DNA of 64,000 bases from Casuarius casuarius (Eukaryota; Chordata; Aves; Casuariiformes; Casuariidae), in assembly GCA_003342895.1 (NCBI GenBank), contig PTFA01000111.1, positions 1,958,199 through 2,022,198 of the forward strand. The letters are read 5' to 3'. A program made the translations under genes and the position numbers. Positions 24,901 to 36,708 of this stretch are shown piece by piece (within the stretch, counting starts at the first letter, position 1; every line of letters begins with the position of its first letter). The notes below the pieces were generated by a model. That model was not told the origin of the DNA. It saw only the letters and a list, made by a program, of their open reading frames with translations, and made no database searches.

Positions 24901-25761
24901 TTTACAAAAAATTTATCTCTAATTGACTATTGCTTCAATTCTGTGTAAATATATATATACAGTTTTATGCATGTGAATAGTCCCATTTAACTCAGGTAGA
25001 ATATACACATATGTCAAGTAAAAGGAATATGATTTTTTTTTACCTACGTTTGATTAATAAGTACTGGACATTAATTATGTGTTAAAAGTAGAGGTAAATT
25101 CTAACAATCTTATATTAGCAATGTCAGTCATAAATTAATGTATGAGAAGGCTGTTATAAATTTCCCTACATAAAATATATAGNCCACAGGTAAGAAATAA
25201 TATCTTAATAAGCTTTATTAAAGACCATAGTTTGAATTATTAATTTATAATATAAAACTACACTGAATAGAATTTTAAATATTGTATGAAATACCTTATA
25301 TCTTTTTAAACACCTTCTCCATCTGGTATCTTTTCATTTCAGAATGAAATTTCCTTGGCAAATAATAATTTTGCAGATTTTATTTGGATAAATTCATGTA
25401 TCTTAATGTATACCACCACAGAATAAGTTGGTGCTAACATTGTGCCTTTCTATTATATATGCCACACAAGAAGATGCCTAGCCTTTCCATTTCTCTAAAC
25501 TTATGTCTCAGATTTTCTCACCCTAAACTCCCTAAACTGTGTCTCAGGGGAAGATACCAATCAGCTTTATCATAGCTCACAGACTTTGTCTTCCTTAAAA
25601 CATCGGATCATTTCTGAACATGATTGCACGATCAAGTTATTTGACAGAATGCTGATCTCTCTCAGTTCCTCAGCACAGGAAAGTCATGGTCAGCATCAGA
25701 TAAGCAAATACAATTTTACATTGTGGTTTACTCCCATAGGTTCAGGCACACACAAAGCAAC

Positions 25762-25794
25762 CACACACATGTGCATATGCACACACATGTGCAC
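25762..25794. repeat. Alternating purine-pyrimidine CA/TG tract
   Basis: Thirty-three bases of strict purine-pyrimidine alternation built from CACACACATGTGCA-type units, with two copies of the same core. Such tracts can adopt Z-DNA and are usually length-polymorphic. Confidence 0.75.
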
Positions 25795-27360
25795 TCACAT
25801 ATTTTGTTTTCCTTGCAGTTACATACTGTTAGATTATCTTTACCAGCTGTGGCACTCTTGAAAGGAGTTCACTATCTCATAAGATCAAGATCTCCTCTGC
25901 ATGTATGATGATCATTCCTTCAGGAAACATCAAAATGGGTGAATTCTTTGTTCTCCTATTTAAGTCCTACAGCATATATTTTGGTGAATAAATTTCACAT
26001 GATAAAGAATATATACAGTATGTCTCTTTCTCCTCAGACATCCAGACACCTAATTATCCCCTCTTCTTTCCTCACTCTCTCTCCTTGTTATTCCAGTATT
26101 TTACATTTAAGTACTCCCTTCGTAACAAACTGAATCACAGTAACCGACGTTAGATCAATAGTTCACTACACAAACAACTTCCTCGTAGTTTAATTATGGT
26201 NATTTCCCATGGTTGTGGACAAGACAGCCCTTATCCTTTTTCTAAGTTAAGAAATGAATGTTTTGTGCTTGGAACTGATAGTTTCTGTGCACCAGCTATT
26301 TTCTTAAAACGAAAAATGTGAGGAAAAAACTATGGTCATCCGAAGCCTTTTTTGAAGTAAAAAGAACCTTTCCACTGCCTGGAACTGATCTGAATGATAG
26401 GCTTATTGCCACTTTGGATAAAGAGAATGAAAAAAATCTAATACAGAGACTCCAAACTCACACTGTAGTGATAATGGAGAAGGTAGGGTGACTTTGGAAA
26501 AGGAATCTAACATACTCAGATGAGCTGTTCTCTGCTTTCCTTCTTATCAGGGTTTTCAGTGTTAGTCCCAGCATCACATACTTGTGCCTTNATTTCTTTT
26601 TAAAAAATTTTTAATGATGATTTTATGATATATAATAGAAATTGAATCAGATGTTTTGTAATGCTAAAGGTCAAATTTATACTCTATGTGTGAATTTAGA
26701 ACTCTATTCTCATGCAAGTGCAGGAATCTACTCTATGGAACAACTATTTCTCTNTTTTTCTTTTTTTGCAGAAAGTATCTAGAAAAGAAAAGGTAAATAA
26801 ACAAAGAAAAAATAAACCCTGGGACTCTTTCTCGCTAAACAAGTGGATAGTGGAGATATTATATGGAACATTGAGACTTGTCTTAGGTGGAATTAATATT
26901 CAGCCTCTTTTACTTGGATTTCAAAGGCAGCCATATAACTATGAATCAAATGGTACATTAAGCTAATAAAAATCTTATTAATTTTATTGTTCAATAATAA
27001 TTTCAAAAGTCTGATAAATTTTCAAAAGTGCAGTCTTGGCACCTGCTGTATCTAAAACTATTAAATGTACCATGAAGTACAGGTATTTGCAAAATTTCTT
27101 AAGTTCTTATATATGTCACTATATTTTGTCAAATTACGCTTATGTGGAGCATTGTCTTATTTTCAATAAGTCTGAAGAGGATCTGTTTTGGGATCCAGAA
27201 TAGCACATTTTCTGAAGTCAAAAAGAAGGNGATGATATAGGAACATACGAGATACTAGAAACCTTACTAAAAAACATTCACAATTCCTTCTTTTGGGTGA
27301 TGCATAAGAAAATTTCTTGTGACTGTCCACAATGTTATTTTACCTTGACAGATTAACTCA

Positions 27361-27382
27361 GGGGTGGGGGGAGAGGGGGAGG
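27361..27382 (+). repeat. G-rich tract
   Basis: Runs of 4, 6 and 5 G separated by T and AGA. There are enough G runs of three or more to form a potential G-quadruplex on the plus strand. Confidence 0.6.
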
Positions 27383-27607
27383 ATGCTGGAAGGAGAAGAG
27401 AGACATTAATTTTGATTAACAGTGTATGTTTATATTCTTATTCTCTTACTTTGCCTAAAGGAAAGCACTGTGATTTAGAACTTTAATGAATTACTGACAT
27501 TCAGAATTTGGACACTCTCTTAAAGTTGAGGGTTGGGAATACAAATGAATTTTAAGTGAAGCTGAACAAGGGCATTAGTTTACATTTAAATTGAGTTCAA
27601 GTCTTGC

Positions 27608-27632
27608 TTTTTTTTTTTTTTTTTTTTTTTTT
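27608..27632. repeat. Poly-T run, 25 bases
   Basis: A T homopolymer. No poly(A) retrotransposon body is recognisable on the minus strand beside it. Confidence 0.9.
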
Positions 27633-28060
27633 GGTATGGGCTTAGAGTCAATGGAACTAAGCCAGGCTATTTAGTTCAATTTTTCAGTTGGAACTCATAA
27701 GTATGCCCATTTAACTTGAATCTTTTAAATCTTTTAGAGATTCTTGAAAGCTTTGTATATTCTAGATTTAACTTTATAAGTAAAACTTTTTTTTTTCTTA
27801 TATTCTCTCTGTATATCCCCTCTGTAGTTAGAAGTGTAACCTTGAAATTAATCATGAAGGATCATTATCCAAGTAAGAAAGCAAAGGTAGAGATTCTCAG
27901 AAGAGTTGCACATAAAAATATTTCATGGAAGCCAATCCCACATTTATTTAAGCCAGCTGTTTGAGACCAAGACAGTGATTCTGAGGCCTTTAAGGCACTG
28001 CTGACAAAAAGTACGTTGGAAAAGGAAGTAATTACTATCAAGCAAAGGCAAGAAATTTAA

Positions 28061-28072
28061 GGGGGGGGGGGG
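28061..28072 (+). repeat. Poly-G run, 12 bases
   Basis: A G homopolymer followed by GA-rich sequence. The nearby region is GC-richer and contains two N calls. Confidence 0.85.
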
Positions 28073-29086
28073 AGAAGGAAAAAATACACCCCAAAATGAA
28101 GAGAAAGTCTTCCTGAACATCATCAGGAAACGAAGAAGCTGAAGTACTTTGTCAGTCTGTCGGTCTGTGAGCAGAGACGGTCCTGCTGCAGCAAGGGCTC
28201 CTCTCTCCTGCTGCATGCACAAGAGCATGCCACACCATCTAAATGCTATCNGGACTTAGCGCTGGGATTTTAGACCATCTTCTGAGGATATATTTTAACA
28301 CTGAACATGCTAGAAGCTAGCAGGCTTGCTAGTTCATCTGACTATAAATAAATTGGACCAAATCCTGAGGGTATATGTATGCCATACTCGTTACACCAGA
28401 ATGGAAATTCCTGAGCTAGCCTTTAGCTAACGGTCCATTAGAGCAGCGCTGAACAGCACCACNTACAGATATTAATCTATGTTGCCACAACTCAGCTGAG
28501 GCAGGCACAATTTCTCTCCAGATGCCTACAAAGTCATTTTTCTGTTTTCATTGATTATATAGGCACTTATTTTAGATGTTTCCTGAAGCACCTGATATTT
28601 AGTCTCACATCTGGTAATGAGTTAGATGGTCTGGATCTGGTTGTGGTAAAAATGATCTGATAATAATTTAAAGATTATAATCAAATTGGTATCACATTAT
28701 TACTGTAGTAATTCTGTTACTTTTTATGTGCGTATTGAAGATTCTCACGTAAAGCAATATGCACATTTCTGTAATGATCACAGACTAGGAAACATAGTCT
28801 TTCATAAAATATTTAGCAGATATGGGCATTTCTCTAATGGTAACCAGTTATGTATCTGAGGATCTCTTGTATTTTAAATTCCAATATTAGGAAATGAAAA
28901 TAAAATGAAAAATTGTGACCTAATTTAAATGAAATTGAACCCAGAATTCCTTATAGAATAGATTCAAAATAATATAATAGGCAGCAGAAAACATCACTAC
29001 CCCTTCAGGTCAGCTTTCAAAGAAACCTTTTACATACAGTGCTCTAAAGAGGATGCTTTTGTCTCGAAAAGGCAAAGCTCGAAAAG

Positions 29087-29138
29087 CTTTTCTTTTCTTT
29101 TCTTTTCTTTTCTTTTCTTTTCTTTTCTTTTTTTTTTG
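29087..29138 (+). repeat. (CTTTT)n microsatellite
   Basis: About ten pentamer units, breaking into poly-T at the right-hand end. The 9-base word CTCGAAAAG occurs twice just before it. Confidence 0.92.
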
Positions 29139-32100
29139 TTAGCATAGCTATTTCATTAAATGATTATAAAATAATAAGGTTCCAGTCTAAGACTTGCATA
29201 TTGACTCTTGGTCAGATGAAAAGAGGCTGATCTGCTTAAAGGACCCATGCTGGCCTTACTTAGTCCAATATTACTCTTCTACACCCCTAGCTATGGCAGT
29301 CTTACAGCTGTTCCACCTAAAGTTCAATAAAACTAGGCTTTGGGACATTAGATGTCCTTTCTTATCCCTTCTTACCCAGTTATTAAAGAAGCGGACTTTG
29401 TTTTTTACTTTGGAATGTAGGACTGGAAAATCACTTGACCTTCCCTCTGTGTTCTGTTTAACACAGGAGAGAAATTGGAGATTTCGCTATGCAAATAGAT
29501 CATTTAGCTGTGATTTCATGCATGTGAAAGGGCATACACACACATAAAAATTAGCAAATTAACAAACCTTCTAAAAATATCCAATAGAATAAAAAAGTTT
29601 GTGACTAAGTACAGTCTAACCTNTATTTAAATTTAAAGTGGATACATATTACTGATTATCATGAGCGGAACAAACTAATAATCTACTGTGTGTATAATTA
29701 GAAGAGGTCAAGTTGTGATAACAAACTAAGTTTCCTTTTCACTCTGTAGCCATGGAAACTATATATATTTTGGTGCTTTCTTGTCTTATTTTNACTATGT
29801 TAAGCCTAACAAAGGCAGCTAGGGTATGCCTTATAAGCACTTCTTGTTTACACAAGAAGAGAAGTTGAAGAGAAGCTCTTGCGCACATCCAGGGCAAGAT
29901 CTGACTACATTCTTTTTTTTTAGCTCTTGATGAATACTTAAAATAAAATAAAAATGAAGACTTAAAAATAGTTTAATTTAATTGTAAATTACTTTAAAAC
30001 AAGTTATTATTCATTGATTTTTAATTTTAAAGATAACCCTTCAAAAGGCATTTTTTTTTCATTTTACTTAATGTTAACCAATAAAAATTGAGAATAGATT
30101 CCTTGCGTTTTCAGTGGCATCTCTATAGGACTGTTCCTTTCAATCTAAAATAAGTGTGTAAGCTGTGTGGGAAGATATAAAAATGTGAGAGGTATCTATT
30201 TCTTTCAATTAGCTATACAGAAAAACAAGATGGTTGTTATTTAGATAACTAAAACTGAGGAATTCTACCCAAGTAATTAAAGTGTTTATACAAATGTTAT
30301 TTAGATATTAGCATTTCCAGTGCTAATGAACTTTGAAATTTTGAAATAATGTTTTGGTGACAATTTTCATTTTAGAGTTAAAATGTATTTTTAGGAAAAA
30401 AACTGTTTTGATCTATATATTTCAAAATCACAGCTATACATGGAAGCAATTTTTATGAATCTGGCACATCATACATAATTCTGCATTTATCCTAATACAA
30501 GCTCAGTAGGGAGAAGATGGTAAAGATACTCAGTTTCCTTAGTCTCGCCCATATGCAAGCAAAAGACAGGTTACTATATAGGGTTTGTGTTCAACTATCA
30601 ATGAAAGAAAAGTAACAGCATGTTACCGTCGTGAATTGTCTTGAATAATTTCAGTTCAGTCCTTCAGCTAATATACTGAATATATGTTATGAACTATGCA
30701 TAACTGTTTGCCTGTAAATGACTGCAAAATTAATAAGGGAAAGGGAATTTTTAATTGGTAGTTTAGATCTTTTATAGATATTTTGAAAGAAAAAAAAATC
30801 AAAGGGCAGGTTTTTAAGCTGGTTATGGAATGGATTCTCAAGGAATGTTTCAGAGTCTGATTCCCGCTGAGCATTTAATTCAAAGAATAACAAAATATTT
30901 ATGCAAAAAGAAGCAGCTTCACTAGATAACATTCAGAGTCATTTGGAACAGTTATTTGCCAGTGCTTTATCTTCTGAAATGGTTAACCTTCACTCAAATC
31001 CAATGAGGATGGAATTGGAGTCAAAGCTATAGACATGAGTGCTATACCAGCTGGGCTACAGAGAAAAAGGGTTTAAAAAAAAAAAGGGCCATCATCTCCA
31101 CTTTTTGTGAAGAAGGACAGAACTGACTTAGACACCTACACCTTGGACAGTACATAACAACACATTAATTTGACCATTTTTCCTAGGATATTTAAAAATT
31201 GGACATTGGAAAGCTGACTTTGTTCCCTTTTGTGACTACATTAGTCTTTGTAGATGTTAGTTACCTTAATGATGGTCTTAAATTAACTGAATGTGATCAC
31301 TAATTTTGAAAGTCTGTATGGACTTTTAGAAAGCCTTGTCACCCGACAGAAGTAACAAAATCCATAAATAATAAATCATTGGCTATCTTTGTATGCAATA
31401 AACTTGGAAGTACCCTTCATTTCAATCACCTTAGCACTCTTCTTCCCAAGATAAAAAGATGTAGTGATGATAATGATAGTGAGCAACGCTGCAAAAACAG
31501 AAAAAATATATCAGGTGTGATTATTGAGTTGCTGGATTGTTTGCAGTTTAGGTGTAGTATCTGCTTGCAAAGAGATTACATGCTTATTAGACCCTTGAAG
31601 TATATATACACTTAACTTGAGAAAAGGGACCTAATTTACTGTTGACTGAAGTCCGTGAGACTATTTTCTTTTGTCAGAATGAAAATCAATGGACTCATGC
31701 AGCACTACATATCAATTTCTTCCATTTAGATTACAGTGATTGTGTGCCTGATTGTGTATAAACAGACTTCTCACTCCTTCAAATATCTTGTAAATCATCC
31801 AGATATAGGAAGATACATAAAATCATACATTTCTCTACACATTTGCATATTTCCTTGCAATTTTTAAATCTGCTGAATATATTTTTTAAAAAAGATAAAG
31901 CTGAGGGAGACATGAAATGTTTCCTTCTGAGATTTCAGAATTTTAAAATGCCGGTTAGACACAAATCAGGATTAAAAGTTCAAAATCCCAAGGAAGAGAG
32001 AAAAGTTATTACCAAATGAAATATTTCAAAATTCTCTGCTTTTTCCCTATAGAATATTTGCTTGAGCTGCAGTAGAGCAAGCTATTTCAACATTCTATCT

Positions 32101-32256
32101 TAGAAAATGTTCATGTAATAATTACATTCCCATGAAACATTTTAAAGATATGGAATTAGTATTTTACCACAAAAGATATGAAAAAAAGGTTCAATCAGCT
32201 TTACTTATTAAGAGAAATGACTAAATATATGCATAATAATATCACTGAGAATATGT

Positions 32257-32292
32257 TAGAGATAAAATAGGTTAAATAGAGATAAAATAGGT
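32257..32292. repeat. Two-copy tandem repeat, 20-base period
   Basis: The word 'tagagataaaatagg' occurs twice with a 20-base offset. It is a short recent duplication. Confidence 0.8.
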
Positions 32293-32959
32293 AAGATTAA
32301 GTGTCAGACTGAGATCACAATGAATTTATTGTGATTTGTGTGTAAAAATTCAGATTATGTCATGAGGTTGTATTATAAACCATTCTGCTTTCAATTTCTC
32401 CTCACTTACTATATAATCGAAAGAAATCATAATAAAAATAAGGGAAAGAACATGCAAACAATAAACAAAATTGGTTCTGATGTTCACTGTGTTATAAAAA
32501 TTTTTACTTTTTTTCCAAAAAAGTAAAATTCATTCAGTTTGTCTGAGTTTCTCCTAATTTGCTACAGAACTTGTAGTGCCAAAGGACAAAATTATTTTGT
32601 TATATTCAGAAGGGTATGTAAATTATAATGGCCTGAAATTGTGATTTCTACAAATATAGGGGACACTAGTCAAGACTGGAACTGGCCAATATACCTACAA
32701 TGAACTGGACCAAGTTATGGATTTCAATAAATGTGGATTTATGGTTTTGGGAAGACTGGATCCAAATTTAATAGTTTAGCAGTGTAAAGTCAACCTTTTG
32801 AAATCCTTACATGTACAGACTAGAGTAGAAAAATGCATCTCGGGTTCAATAATTCATAAAAAAATACTCTGTGACAGGGATTTAGGATCTGCACAGCTAC
32901 CTGAGAGACTTTGTCAATGGAGAGTCTTTTGTTTTAAAGATATTAAAGGAAACTAAAAG

Positions 32960-33282
32960 CACAGCAAATGGTGGCACCTAACACAGACAGCAGCATGTGA
33001 GCATGGAGCAGGGACAGAAACTTTGCTGAAGCCAGTGTGGGGGATAGGCCACAGGGGATGGTCCCAACCGAGGGCAACTGTCCTGGCTCAGCATAGCTAC
33101 TCCCTATAGGGAGGACACGGCCACCCAGCCTGGCTGCAGGGACTGCCCAATACCTCTCCACAGGGGCTGGGGCAGGTGGAGGTGAGTCTCTGCCTCTGGA
33201 GGCATGCACTGGTGATAAACAGGTCTGTCACCCGAGAAAAGAGCTGGAGGAAGTAAACAGGCTGCGGAGCACCCAATGAAAT
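32960..33282 (+). mobile_element. CR1 LINE 5' segment, left of LTR insertion
   Basis: A GC-rich block on the plus strand that ends in a CR1 ORF1-like sequence ('gagctggaggaagtaaacag', 'gctgcggagc'). It breaks off at GAAAT (33278-33282), where the LTR begins, and the same element resumes at 33952. The left boundary is approximate because CR1 5' regions vary widely. Most CR1 copies are 5' truncated, so a copy keeping this region is uncommon. Confidence 0.7.
33278..33282. repeat. LTR target-site duplication, left (GAAAT)
   Basis: The 5-base word GAAAT directly precedes the TG at 33283 and recurs directly after the CA that ends the LTR at 33951. Confidence 0.75.
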
Positions 33283-33951
33283 TGTCCAAGTCCAATCCTC
33301 TCCGACCAGGTTATTTTAGATATTCCACACATGGATGGTGCAATGTTTAATATCAAAATTTACTTCTTTGAAGATATTTGATGTTACCTGGGATTTTTGA
33401 TTTAGCAGAGTGATACNGCACTGTACTGAAATCACAATACAAGCATTAAGTTACACTTAGCAAATTAGAGCAATTACAATACACAGTTCAATCACAATAG
33501 CAGTGTGATTCCCATTATTGGTCTCTATAATACGCTCACCATCACAACCCTGGGCGTCCCCAGTCGCTGGGAAGGAATATCTGGATTGAAGCCAGCTCAA
33601 GCCCTTTACTCTCTTCAAAATTCCTCCATTAGTTGTTTCGGTTTAATACTCTATGTTAGGATGAGCCACATATACACTTCCCTTCCACACTGGTCTGGCT
33701 AACTCAGGGAGACATTCACACTCTTTTGAGGAACTCAGGGAGAAACATTTACACCCGTTGATGCACTCAACTGACATAGCTGTTTATCTATGGCCACCCT
33801 CCAGTCCCCTTTGTGTTGAGATGAGCTCAGCTTTTGGTGCAATAGCTGTGGTCAGTCACACCCTAGGCTACTCCTGAGCTGCATAGGCACCTCGCCCTTG
33901 CCCATCTCCTCTGATCCTTCTTCCATTGTAGGGGTTTATTGGTCAGTCACA
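33283..33951. mobile_element. Solo LTR nested in CR1
   Basis: A 669-base block starts TGTCCAAG and ends CAGTCACA (TG...CA). Perfect 5-base GAAAT copies flank it, and CR1 sequence continues on both sides. No internal retroviral region is present, so this is a solo LTR left by recombination between the two LTRs of a provirus. A TATAAT-like box lies near 33523 on the plus strand, but no well-placed polyadenylation signal settles the orientation. A 5-base duplication is usual for class III (ERVL) elements, but class is not proven by this alone. One N lies near 33418. Confidence 0.75.
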
Positions 33952-33956
33952 GAAAT
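33952..33956. repeat. LTR target-site duplication, right (GAAAT)
   Basis: The second copy of the 5-base duplication, directly after the LTR end. Joining the flanks at one GAAAT restores continuous CR1 sequence. Confidence 0.75.
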
Positions 33957-34441
33957 GAAAATGAGATTGATAGGATCTTCTCTGAGATCCCACAGAGACA
34001 AGAGCCTGAACCTTCAACTGCATGGGAGGGGCAGGCAGAGCTTGTGCTTGTTGGGTGGCAAATGGGGACTCCCAAGGTGGGGAGGGCTGGGAACCGCTGA
34101 CTTCTGGCTCCTTCTCCACCCACAGGTCTGCAGCTACCAAACAGGCTCAGTGCCCTTGTAGTGGAGGAAGGGCTGGGAGCTCTGTCCAACAAAGCGGCTG
34201 AGCCTGAGCCTCACAGCAACACTGGGACAAAGCAGCCAGTGACAGCAGTGGGAGACTCCCTGCTGCAGGGGACAGAGGCCCAATCTGCTGACCTGACCTG
34301 CTGTCTAGGGAGCTCTGCTGCTTCCTGAGGGGTCCGGGATGTTGTGGAAAGGCTGCCAAGGCTTGTCCAGCCCTTGGACTATTACCCACTGCTGCACTTC
34401 CACANGGGCACCAACAATATAGCTAGGGGAGGCCTGGAGCT
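33952..34441 (+). mobile_element. CR1 LINE ORF1 segment, esterase remnant
   Basis: The continuation of the interrupted CR1. The DNA 'gaaaatgagattgatagg' follows the second GAAAT. Further on, one frame shows GDSLLQGTE at 34251-34277 and YYPLLHFH then GTNN near 34383-34418. These match the block I (GDSL) and block III (GTND-like) spacing of the SGNH/GDSL esterase-like domain known in CR1 ORF1. A stop codon and other changes break the frame. The element stops abruptly near 34441, and no reverse transcriptase region follows. Confidence 0.82.
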
Positions 34442-35064
34442 ATGTTTTTGTGGTATTCATCTATTTTTGTTCAAAGGAACATCTTGTCTAAGTCACTATA
34501 AGCTGTAGACTCTAGATTTTGGTGGAAAAAAAAGTCAGCCTGGACAGTTTGCCTCTCACATTTACGTTCACAGTTTAGTTTGAGTCTTGGTAATTTGAGT
34601 CAGACTTTAAGAATCACCCAAAAGTTAAATAATGTAACTTCAGACTTTAGGTCGAGAAACCAGAATATAAAATGCTGACTTAAGCAGCTTATTCCCCTCA
34701 TACAGTCCACAGAGAAGAGCAGGGTGCTTCAGAAGTATTATTGGAAAACAAGTAAGCCAAAGAGTTGTTTCTGTTCATGTGACACCAGTCTCAGGCACAT
34801 GTTTCAGGAGCTTTATAAGCATTATTTAAAAGAAATGGACAGGGCTTTCTTCTCCTTCCTTCCTTCTTTCCAAATGAATGAATGAAATCTGGTCTTTGTA
34901 GAAGTTATCAGTTAGAATCACCTTACTGACAGCTGTTATGATAGTCCCTTCTCAGTTCCACTCTCACATCTGGAAGCAGGCTGTAACTGGTAAGATTGAT
35001 AGCATTAAAGCTCTTCCAACCTATTGAAGATGGACCTCTGTGCAGAAAAGAAAGTGGGAAAAAC
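34442..35064. other. Unannotated AT-rich spacer
   Basis: Unique AT-rich sequence between the CR1 ORF1 segment and the next CR1 3' end. It contains no coding or repeat signature I can name. Confidence 0.5.
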
Positions 35065-35168
35065 CCTAAGCGACCTGGTCTGACCCCATAACTCTGCTGT
35101 GAGCAGGAGGTTGAACTAGAGACCTGCTGAGGTCACTCCCCCACTGAATTATTCTGTGATCCTATGAA
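35065..35168 (+). mobile_element. CR1 LINE 3' end fragment
   Basis: A short, plus-strand, strongly 5'-truncated CR1 3' end: 'ctctgctgtgagcaggaggt', 'tgaactagagacctgctgag' and the terminus 'attattctgtgatcctatga'. It could be a separate insertion or the surviving 3' end of the CR1 whose 5' part lies at 32960-34441, with the middle deleted. Confidence 0.85.
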
Positions 35169-36686
35169 ATAAGGCATTAGAATACTCCAGTAAATCTATC
35201 TTTAAGAAATCATTTGGCTCTTTTAACTCGGTAATAGCATTTGGATTGTGTCATGGTATATTTGGAAGGATCTATTGGACAGCTTCGTTTTGTGCATTGT
35301 GGAATAATTTTAGTTATTTCTCAAAGCTGATTTCTAAAGGGCTTTAAATGTCTAATCTTTTAAAAACATGTTTATACAAGGGTTTTGAAATTTGGGGGAA
35401 AAATGTAGCATGTATACTTTACATTTATCTGTATATATTATTTGAATACTCAAAAATATCTAATTATCAATTCACAGAAGGACCTTTCGTACGGGAACTT
35501 ATCACCTGTACTAGTGTATCTGCTTTCAGAGAATACTGTTTTTCCTGAACACATCAGCATGGTATTATATAATGCACTGAGTTAATATACTATACAATCC
35601 TAACTATCCTTCTTTAAAACCTATAAAGACCCTTTTGATAGCCTTAGAGTTTGAATATTAAGCGATGTGCACCTAGTTGGTACTAAATTTTTACATATAG
35701 ATCATGGTAATTGGTCATCCTGAAGAAACACATCCAGTCACCATATAAGCTCTCATACAAAGAACAGGGTTTTTATAAAAAAACAAATAAGACAAGCAGG
35801 CTTTGCCCACTGCTTTTAAACAATTCCTAGAGATACATATATACAGAACATGTTTTCTGAAGAAGTGGACTAACACAAGAAGTGTCCTTACTAAGAACAC
35901 AAAAATCTATTCAAAATACAGTGGAAAAAAATGGTAGCAATTCCCTTTTATACTCAGTAGTCTAGTAATCAGACCATTCATTTAATANAAACTTGAAAAT
36001 CATCTGTATCTAACTTTGAATGCAGAAGCACACAGTGACCTCTGTGAAAAGAGTCTAGTCATTGTCCTAACAAATTTTCTGAGCTACTTTTCACTTACTC
36101 TTTCTGAAGGTGATTTGCTCTGTGACGCAGGTAGTTAAATATTCTTTGGAGCAAGGGCCAAAACCTGAATCTTCCTGGGGAGCATCTTTCTCAACTAAAT
36201 TATCTGTCAAGTCCAATTCAGAGCAAAACTAAATGTCAAAATACTGAAATTTCCCAAAAATCTCTTTTCAAAAAATATATATTTTTTGATTTGGTGTTCA
36301 GGGACAGAAGGTCACAATCTGAAAAGTGTACACCTTTTGTTCCATTGTTTGGAGTGAGTAAAATGGTGGATGGAGATAATGTATTTTTTATGGGTCAGCA
36401 GTAATTTATCACTTTACAGTATAGAGGATGGACAGTTCGATCAGATGTGTATCCCTACATTGCGCATAAAGGTAAATCCAGCTTTTAGTGACTGCATCTG
36501 AAAATTTAGTAGTATAGTTTTAAAAGCTCCATTTTCTATGAATGTCAGGAAACCAAGCTACTGGGAAAATCAATCTGATATGCAATTTCATGACTACAGT
36601 TGTTTTCATATTGTGACTCATTCCACTACAAAATTGCAAAAATCCTAGCACAATCTCCTGAGCTTTGAAAGAGCAGCTAGAAGTGC

Positions 36687-36708
36687 TTTTTTTTTTTTTT
36701 TTTTTTTT
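36687..36708. repeat. Poly-T run, 22 bases
   Basis: A T homopolymer. It accounts for the poly-Lys stretch in the minus-strand open frame that crosses it. Confidence 0.9.

Larger units (their letters stand above)
21976..27607. other. Unannotated unique AT-rich DNA
   Basis: No transposon or gene is recognised. A 113-codon plus-strand frame at 24086-24427 is overlapped by a 65-codon minus-strand frame, which argues against trusting either. A strictly alternating purine-pyrimidine run lies at 25762-25794. A minus-strand segment near 23290-23400 is open and has more CpG than its surroundings. Confidence 0.45.
27633..32959. other. Unannotated unique AT-rich DNA
   Basis: No gene or large transposon is recognised. 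Simple repeats lie at 28061-28072 (poly-G) and 29087-29138 (CTTTT). A 20-base unit is repeated twice at 32257-32292. Confidence 0.5.

Noticed and set aside
28340..28510. Possible palindromic amniote repeat starting 'ttggaccaaatcctgagg'
   Set aside because: Only one arm is suggestive and the second arm cannot be found.
33898..34389. Overlapping frames on both strands as host genes
   Set aside because: The GC-rich sequence is CR1 ORF1. The frames reflect that element and its antisense.
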